Origin: JAGYLJ01 sp034661035
GTDB lineage: Bacteria > Patescibacteriota > Minisyncoccia > Phycocordibacterales > UBA12079
Direction: 5' to 3'
Assembly: GCA_034661035.1 (NCBI GenBank)
Contig: JAYEKM010000008.1
Coordinates: 1-64,000 of the forward strand
DNA: 64,000 nt
A model generated the notes under the pieces. The model had not been told where the DNA came from. It was given only the letters and a program-made list of their open reading frames with translations, and searched no databases. Positions 58,645-64,000 of the stretch are shown one piece after another. Numbering within the stretch: the stretch's first letter is position 1; each line of letters starts with the position of its first letter. A program made the position numbers and the translations under genes.

Positions 58645-59564
58645 ATATTTTTAGTTTTAGGATACTTCTTAAGCTTTAAAATTCTGAATAACTTATATCC
58701 AAACCCCGATAAAAACATACTCAGATAATGAGCAAAAACAGAAACCTTAAATTCCATTTGATAAACTTTTTTAAAAATTTCTTTAGCTTTTTTGTATTGA
58801 CCATCATTTCTGTAATATTTTCCTAACATAAGTAAATGTTTAGCTAAAACTTTAGGTCTTTCTTCAAATTCCTTCTTAAATTTATTTAAGATCATCTCTC
58901 TCCCTTTTATTCTTCTATCTAAATTTTTTCCCATTTGTTGATGGTCTAAGGACATCACCCGAACCAACGGTTTGTTTATACCGATGCCTTTATATTTATT
59001 TGCTATTCTAATAATCCACTCAATATCAGTATGACTCGGGAACAATTCATCCATATAACCAATATCTTCAAATACCTTCTTCTTCACCATTAAAGTCACG
59101 GCAAGGAAACCACTGAATTTAGCTAATGCCCTCTCATAATAATTGTCCATTCCGCTTGGAACAATAGAATCAATAGCCCCATGTTCATAAACCTGAGTAA
59201 CAGCAGTAAAACAAAAACCAGCCTCCTGATTTTTTTCAAAAGCATCAATTTGTAATCTCAATTTCTCTGGGAACCAAGTGTCATCATCGTCAAGAAAAGC
59301 AACAAATTCCCCTCTTGCATTTTTCATTCCAATATTTTTACCACCAGCACAATCCGTATTTTTATCATTCTGAATATATCTAATCCTTGAGTCATTAAAA
59401 TTTTCCACTATATCCTTAGCAGGAATTTTAACTCCATTATCAACCACGATAAGCTCAAAATCAGTAAAAGTTTGATTTAAGACACTTTGAATAGACTCTT
59501 TAACAAAATCAGGTCTATTATATGTTACAATCACCGCTGTAACTTTAGGTTTTAAATTATCCAT
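58641..59564 (-). CDS. Family 2 glycosyltransferase
   Basis: The 307-residue GT-A enzyme has VTAVIVTYNRPDFVKESIQS near the N-terminus, IVVDNGVKIPAKDIV, and VAFLDDDDTWFPEKLR (about 88-103, DxD). The C-terminal part includes a helical region resembling a TPR (KYYRNDGQYKKAKEIFKKVY). It overlaps the upstream methyltransferase gene by eight bases, so the minus-strand genes up to 64 kb look like one operon. Confidence 0.9.
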   Translation of the reverse strand: MDNLKPKVTAVIVTYNRPDFVKESIQSVLNQTFTDFELIVVDNGVKIPAKDIVENFNDSRIRYIQNDKNTDCAGGKNIGMKNARGEFVAFLDDDDTWFPEKLRLQIDAFEKNQEAGFCFTAVTQVYEHGAIDSIVPSGMDNYYERALAKFSGFLAVTLMVKKKVFEDIGYMDELFPSHTDIEWIIRIANKYKGIGINKPLVRVMSLDHQQMGKNLDRRIKGREMILNKFKKEFEERPKVLAKHLLMLGKYYRNDGQYKKAKEIFKKVYQMEFKVSVFAHYLSMFLSGFGYKLFRILKLKKYPKTKNI

Positions 59565-60282
59565 TATGTTTTTCCAAAATTAAAGTATAACCATTTCTTG
59601 TATATTTATAAAAACCAAGTAAAGAGATTATTTTTCTTATTACTTTCATAAATAAACTAACTATAAAATATTTTGAACCCCATTCCGAATCCGGAAGATC
59701 CCTTGTATATCGGTAAACTAATTCTTTGACTATATACTTATCTGAAATAAAACCGCCGTCAGCCCCTGCAATCGTCTTTTTATTCCCCTTTTCGCTTTCC
59801 CTGCACATATAGTTGATAATCCCCTCGGGGCCATAAGGTCTAATATGGGCAAGACCTTCATAGAACCTGTAGTCTAACAACGGAGCACTTATAACCAAGA
59901 TTCCATTTTTCTCCAAAACCCTATCTATTTCCCTTAGAAAAACAAAAAAATCTTCCGTATTAAGGTGTTCTATCAAATGACTACAATGAATAAAATTGAC
60001 CGCATTATTATTAAAAGGCAATTTATCTGGAGCCTTATAGAGCACAGAATTTTCAACTTTTTTGAGAACTTCTGGGTCAGCATCCAAAAGAAAAACATTT
60101 TTATATTTACTTCTTAGATTTAAATAGTCTGCAAAAAAACCATACCCACTACCGATGTCAACAACTACCCCTTCATCATCTTTTGATAAATATTTTCCAG
60201 CTAAATCATAAAAAAACGGTCTCTTATTAGTCGCGTACTTATTTCTTTCTTTTATTTTTTGTATAAAATTTTTATTTTTCAC
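59557..60282 (-). CDS. Class I SAM-dependent methyltransferase
   Basis: The 241-residue protein has VVVDIGSGYGFFADYLN (about 39-55), VFLLDADPEVLKKVE and FIHCSHLIEHLNTEDFFVFL near 105, typical of Methyltransf_11/23. The C-terminal half is long and basic, perhaps membrane-associated. It is flanked by glycosyltransferases, so a sugar hydroxyl is the likely target. Confidence 0.85.
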   Translation of the reverse strand: MKNKNFIQKIKERNKYATNKRPFFYDLAGKYLSKDDEGVVVDIGSGYGFFADYLNLRSKYKNVFLLDADPEVLKKVENSVLYKAPDKLPFNNNAVNFIHCSHLIEHLNTEDFFVFLREIDRVLEKNGILVISAPLLDYRFYEGLAHIRPYGPEGIINYMCRESEKGNKKTIAGADGGFISDKYIVKELVYRYTRDLPDSEWGSKYFIVSLFMKVIRKIISLLGFYKYTRNGYTLILEKHNG

Positions 60283-60289
60283 GATATTC

Positions 60290-61021
60290 TTATTTTGGGT
60301 TAACTCTTGTTTTGTGTTGCTTATGCAAAAAGTATTTATTTCTTCTAGAATCTCCTTTCATATACACAAAATCTAACTTACTTCTCCAAGCTGAATAATT
60401 AAAACTTAATTGGTCTCGACGACTATTGTTTTCGATCTCATTCCACCAAATATTCATTGTGTTAATGATATCTTTTTCATTATGTCTTCTCAAAATTACC
60501 ATGCTGGAAACCAAGCCGTTGTGTTCTGGATACCCTTCATTTCTATACTTTTCAATCTGATTTTTTATTAAATTAGAATCATCTTTATAATTACCTTCAT
60601 TGTTCATTTGGATAAGTTTTTCCGCTTCAGTATATATACAATCATAACATTGATTTTTATCTTTTTTCCAAAAAAGCTTAAAAAATCTTCTTGTTAATTG
60701 AGTATGGTCAAAAATTGTCAAATTTACTTTTGATAAGTATTTTTTTATTAACTGGTTAACATCCCCTCTGACAACCATGTTTCCATCTACCCAAACACTA
60801 TATTCATATTTTGGTAAAAATTTATGAGGTAACACTTTATACATTCTCGCATTTCTAACAGGATCATTAAAAGTTTGTTCAACTTTTCTTACTTCCCAAA
60901 TATCAGACTGAAAATCGCTGTCAGTAAAACATATAAAATCACAGTTATCGGGAATAAATTCTGGCTCAGTTAAATTATCTTTTCCACCAAAAATAGCTGT
61001 ATAAATTACTGTTTTATTCAT
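60290..61021 (-). CDS. DUF616 (TOD1/MUCI70-like) glycosyltransferase
   Basis: The 243-residue protein begins VIYTAIFGGKDNLTEPEFIP and has CDFICFTDSDF, NDPVRNARMYKVLPHKFL (about 51-68), YEYSVWVDGNMVV (about 73-85) and FDHTQ, the DUF616 pattern. Plant members are glycosyltransferases of the secretory pathway. The start overlaps the previous gene by eight bases. Confidence 0.8.
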   Translation of the reverse strand: MNKTVIYTAIFGGKDNLTEPEFIPDNCDFICFTDSDFQSDIWEVRKVEQTFNDPVRNARMYKVLPHKFLPKYEYSVWVDGNMVVRGDVNQLIKKYLSKVNLTIFDHTQLTRRFFKLFWKKDKNQCYDCIYTEAEKLIQMNNEGNYKDDSNLIKNQIEKYRNEGYPEHNGLVSSMVILRRHNEKDIINTMNIWWNEIENNSRRDQLSFNYSAWRSKLDFVYMKGDSRRNKYFLHKQHKTRVNPK

Positions 61022-62150
61022 GTTTATTTATAAAATTTAAAATATTCTGAGCTCTTTTGTCCCAAGTATAATTTTGAACATCAGAGTAAGCCTGTTGTGA
61101 TATTCTATCAGCTTTATCCTTATTTTGTAATATGTCTTTAATTCCTTTTATCAGACTTCCCACATTATCAGGCTGAATAAACAAACAGTTGCCATCATTT
61201 AATACTTCTCTCATTGCGGGTAAGTCCGAGGCTACGATAGGTCTTTTACTCGCCATATACTCAAACATTTTCATTGGTGAAGTATAGTAGGTATGATACT
61301 GAAATTTAGAATAATTCATGATTAAAACATCTGAGGCCCTATAACTATAGATAACTTTATCATATGGTAAATGGGCTATTATTTTATAGTCTTCTTTAGA
61401 TATTCTGGAATCTTCTAATAACTTTTTTACTTTACTCACATTATCTTCGCCAACACCAACAATCAAAAGAAAAGAATCTTTTTTTCTAATAAAAACTTCT
61501 GGGAAAGCCTTAATTAAATCATCAACCCCTTTATTTCCTTTTCCAAAGGTTACATATTTACCAATGTATCCGATAATATTTTTGTCTTGAGGTAAGTTTA
61601 ATTTATTTCTTGCCTCTTTTTGGGGAATCTTAATATTAAATTTATTTAGATCAACAGCGTCAGAAGCCACTAAAATTTTATCTGATAAGACACCATTTTC
61701 AATTAAGTCTTTTTTAAGAAAACTAGTGATAGCCACAACCTTGAAAATTCTTTTAAAAATTATTTTGTGAAAAAATGTAATTTTTTTTGGAAAATTATGA
61801 ATTTCATAGATAAAGTTTTTAAAAAATAAACCTGTCAACTGCTCTCTAGTATAAACAAAATCATACCTCTGAGAAAAAAGGTAAGCTCTTATTTTTAACA
61901 GATAAAGTAAAGTCTGTGCAAGAAAACCAATTTTACCAAGCCATAATAAACTTGGTCTGGAAATTTCTTTAATTTTGAAATTAGCTTTAATATTATAAAA
62001 TTTAAACAAATTAACTTTGTCTTTTTGTTTAGGAACAATTAACTCTACCTCAACACCCTTATCCGCAAAAGCTTTGCACATCTGAGTAATCTGAATTCCA
62101 AGAGCGTTTTTAGTAGGGATATTATAACTAGATAAATAAATTACCTTCAT
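61014..62150 (-). CDS. Family 4 glycosyltransferase
   Basis: The 378-residue GT-B protein has GIQITQMCKAFADKGVEVEL near 18, IIGYIGKYVTFGKGNKGVDD near 190 and the GT4 donor-binding segment SPMKMFEYMASKRPIVASDL (about 288-307), where the E is the conserved catalytic-site glutamate. It shares a base with the upstream methyltransferase gene (62150). Confidence 0.9.
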   Translation of the reverse strand: MKVIYLSSYNIPTKNALGIQITQMCKAFADKGVEVELIVPKQKDKVNLFKFYNIKANFKIKEISRPSLLWLGKIGFLAQTLLYLLKIRAYLFSQRYDFVYTREQLTGLFFKNFIYEIHNFPKKITFFHKIIFKRIFKVVAITSFLKKDLIENGVLSDKILVASDAVDLNKFNIKIPQKEARNKLNLPQDKNIIGYIGKYVTFGKGNKGVDDLIKAFPEVFIRKKDSFLLIVGVGEDNVSKVKKLLEDSRISKEDYKIIAHLPYDKVIYSYRASDVLIMNYSKFQYHTYYTSPMKMFEYMASKRPIVASDLPAMREVLNDGNCLFIQPDNVGSLIKGIKDILQNKDKADRISQQAYSDVQNYTWDKRAQNILNFINKHE

Positions 62151-62821
62151 TATTTTGTTATATTAATCAAATCATGATAATAACTGTCCCCTTCCCATTC
62201 TTTTAACTTTTTTTCTGGATATTTAAAATCAGAAATATTTTCAGCAACGATATAAATATGTGGTGAAAAAACTGAAGTAAATATTTTATCTAAAAGTTTT
62301 GAACCAAATACAAAAGACTTAATCTCTTTTATCTCCCAACCAGCTCTTTCAACCGTTAATTCTAAGCTTTTTTTTGTGAAAAAATTAATGTGATTACTAG
62401 CTAGCGACCCTCTGAATTTGTTTAAACTTAATAAAAAATTAAATTTAGGAATAATAGGAACTCCTAGAATCAAAGTCGTATCTTTCTTAGCTATTTTTTT
62501 TAATTTTATTAAAAAAGAGTGAGGAGACAAAAGATGTTCAAATAAATTATTAGCCCAAACAATTTCAAAGTCGCTGTCTATGTTTAGTTGATCTATTAAT
62601 TCAGCATTACCTAAAACAATATTTCTATTATTCTCTTTTCCAAAATCCACTTCTTCTTGTGTTGTTGTAATACCCAAACTTTTTTCTCCAAAATTATCCA
62701 AGAAATCACCATTTCCACAGCCAATATCTAAAAGTTTTTTATTACTTAAATCAAAACTATTCAATATCCGATTAAAAGTTTTTGATTTTTTAACTTTATT
62801 TAAGCTTTCTTGTACTTCCAT
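62150..62821 (-). CDS. Class I SAM-dependent methyltransferase
   Basis: The 223-residue protein has KLLDIGCGNGDFLDNFG (about 29-45), FEIVWANNLFEHLLSPHSFL (about 85-104) and TLILGVPIIPKFN. This is the Methyltransf_11/UbiG-like pattern. The next gene upstream lies one base away. No substrate can be inferred beyond the glycan context. Confidence 0.85.
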   Translation of the reverse strand: MEVQESLNKVKKSKTFNRILNSFDLSNKKLLDIGCGNGDFLDNFGEKSLGITTTQEEVDFGKENNRNIVLGNAELIDQLNIDSDFEIVWANNLFEHLLSPHSFLIKLKKIAKKDTTLILGVPIIPKFNFLLSLNKFRGSLASNHINFFTKKSLELTVERAGWEIKEIKSFVFGSKLLDKIFTSVFSPHIYIVAENISDFKYPEKKLKEWEGDSYYHDLINITK

Positions 62822-62822
62822 A

Positions 62823-63467
62823 TTATTTTTTTCTTATTTTTATTATAGATTGAAAAACGAAAACCTTCGGAAATATTTTACTTAAAAATTGAGGGATTTT
62901 TGGATGCATAAGATTATTCTGTTCAGTCACTTTAAAACCATTCTCTCTGACAAAATTAAGGAGAGAACTATGAGAGAAAAAATGAACATGTCCTTTATCA
63001 AAAACACCTGTTTCGGTATAATCAAATTTACCAAAAAACATTTTAAACCTATTAGAAAATACCAAAAAGTTTGGGGTGGTTATTACAGCAAAACCATCAT
63101 CGTTTAGAACTCTTTTAATTTTTTTAATAACCTTTTTTGGATTAAACAAATGTTCAATAACTTCTGTTATTAAAACAATATCAAAATAATTATCATCAAA
63201 AGGGATTTTTTCTTCTTGAACATCTAGAGATATAGCTTCATCTAATTTTTTCCTAGCTTCTTTGATTTGATTCTCTGAAATATCAATACCAACTACTTTA
63301 TTAGCCTCTTTCTCTTTAAACTTAGAACCTAAATAACCATCGGCACAACCAATATCCAAAATTCTTTTGCTTTTTACATCACCACACAATTCTAAAACTC
63401 TTCTTTCTCGAGAAAAACTTACTTCATAACCTATATCTTTATTATAGTGATCTTTATATATATTCAT
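62823..63467 (-). CDS. Class I SAM-dependent methyltransferase (UbiG-like)
   Basis: The 214-residue protein has RILDIGCADGYLGSKFKEKE (about 34-53), VVGIDISENQIKEARKKL, FDIVLITEVIEHLFNPKKVI (about 96-115) and FAVITTPNFLVFSNRFKMFF. Compared with its downstream neighbour it is only distantly similar, so they probably methylate different positions rather than being recent duplicates. Confidence 0.87.
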   Translation of the reverse strand: MNIYKDHYNKDIGYEVSFSRERRVLELCGDVKSKRILDIGCADGYLGSKFKEKEANKVVGIDISENQIKEARKKLDEAISLDVQEEKIPFDDNYFDIVLITEVIEHLFNPKKVIKKIKRVLNDDGFAVITTPNFLVFSNRFKMFFGKFDYTETGVFDKGHVHFFSHSSLLNFVRENGFKVTEQNNLMHPKIPQFLSKIFPKVFVFQSIIKIRKK

Positions 63468-63469
63468 AA

Positions 63470-64000
63470 TTATTTAACCAAATTTTCAGCAATTTCCTTT
63501 ACTTTCTTGCCTAAAATAGACACTTTTACCTCTTTAGTAAATTTATTGTAACTATTTTGAGCCAAATAATCCATCTTTTCAGGATTACCTTTTAAATCTA
63601 AGATGGCTTTAGCTAATTCTTCAGAATTGGCAGTTGGAATCAACAATAAATCATTGTCACCAAATAACTCTCTGACAGCAACAGTATCAGCTGTTATTAA
63701 TGGTTTTTTTAAAGCAACAGCATCAAAAACTTTATTTGGTATAACTCTTCTTGTTTTTTCTGTATTTCCAAAAATACCTAAGCAAATGTCCGATTGTGAT
63801 ATTAACTCTAATAATTCTGTATAAGAAACATCATCAATAAAATTAATATTAGAGAAATTTTTATTCTTATAATTTCTCTTTATCTTTGAACCGACAATGT
63901 TAAATTGGATATTTTTGTCACTCTGCAACTTCTCGGCTGCTCCCAATATATATTTGATACCTTGCAACGGAATAAGAAACCCATAAAAAATTATGGAGAA
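63470..64000 (-). CDS. Family 4 glycosyltransferase, 5' part outside the window
   Basis: The frame stays open to base 64000, so only the C-terminal 176 residues are visible. They begin FSIIFYGFLIPLQGIKYILG, a typical GT4 entry into the C-terminal Rossmann domain. Further on, LLELISQSDICLGIFG and the segment RRVIPNKVFDAVALKKPLIT (about 93-112) match the donor-binding motif, although the usual Glu is Asp here (VFDAVA). It ends two bases before the next gene. Confidence 0.85.
   Translation of the reverse strand, partial: FSIIFYGFLIPLQGIKYILGAAEKLQSDKNIQFNIVGSKIKRNYKNKNFSNINFIDDVSYTELLELISQSDICLGIFGNTEKTRRVIPNKVFDAVALKKPLITADTVAVRELFGDNDLLLIPTANSEELAKAILDLKGNPEKMDYLAQNSYNKFTKEVKVSILGKKVKEIAENLVK

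Overview
The window is AT-rich (low-GC) bacterial DNA using the standard code; many genes end in TGA, so there is no Gracilibacteria/SR1-type recoding. It looks like a chromosome segment of a Candidate Phyla Radiation (Patescibacteria) organism, most likely Parcubacteria/Paceibacteria-like. The reasons are very compact genes with short or no Shine-Dalgarno sequences, paired VirB2-like pilins, short or divergent versions of universal proteins, and palindromic repeats inside coding genes. This placement is inference; no 16S rRNA gene is present.

Layout. 1-0.63 kb: a REP-associated (Y1/HUH) transposase cut by the window edge, with palindromes. 0.65-2.6 kb: an operon with a consensus promoter encoding a charged small protein, an SPFH-like membrane protein (probably joined to it by a -1 frameshift) and a membrane-anchored protein. 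2.6-8.7 kb (minus): pilins, a solute-binding protein, a methyltransferase, gyrA, and an MBL-fold protein. 8.9-17.7 kb: core genes rpsA, pth, lepB, a degenerate HisRS-like gene, rpsU, ybeY, ftsA-ftsZ, trxB and DUF389. 17.7-18.5 kb: tRNA-Val, tRNA-Glu and tRNA-Ser among tRNA fragments carrying palindromic inserts. 18.5-19.5 kb: a GNAT acetyltransferase behind a leader with a leaderless 46-codon ORF and competing terminator/antiterminator pairings. 19.5-32.9 kb: tsaD, valS, prsW-like, hsp20, mltG, a sigma-region-4/HARE-like protein, leuS, an orphan small gene, ychF and khpA. 32.9-33.2 kb: a long-hairpin RNA with its own promoter and terminator that resembles 6S RNA. 33.2-39.4 kb: a sugar transferase, PAP2 phosphatase, Rel enzyme, small genes and decayed GIY-YIG mini-elements.

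39.4-64 kb is a surface-polysaccharide region. An ABC-2 permease and its Wzt-like ATPase flank an RND pump/adaptor pair on the opposite strand. Then follow nonulosonate genes (cytidylyltransferase, a NeuB synthase fused to a second TIM barrel, a DapA/NanA-family protein), glycosyltransferases, FdtA/FdtB-type dTDP-amino-sugar enzymes, a GT11 fucosyltransferase and several methyltransferases. The likely product is an exported glycan containing a sialic-acid-like sugar and amino-deoxy sugars, initiated by the polyprenyl-phosphate sugar transferase at 33.3 kb.

The most interesting points are non-coding: the attenuator-like leader before the GNAT gene, the 6S-like RNA, the in-gene palindromes, the tRNA fragments interrupted by palindromes, and the GIY-YIG mini-elements that end one base from a downstream start codon.
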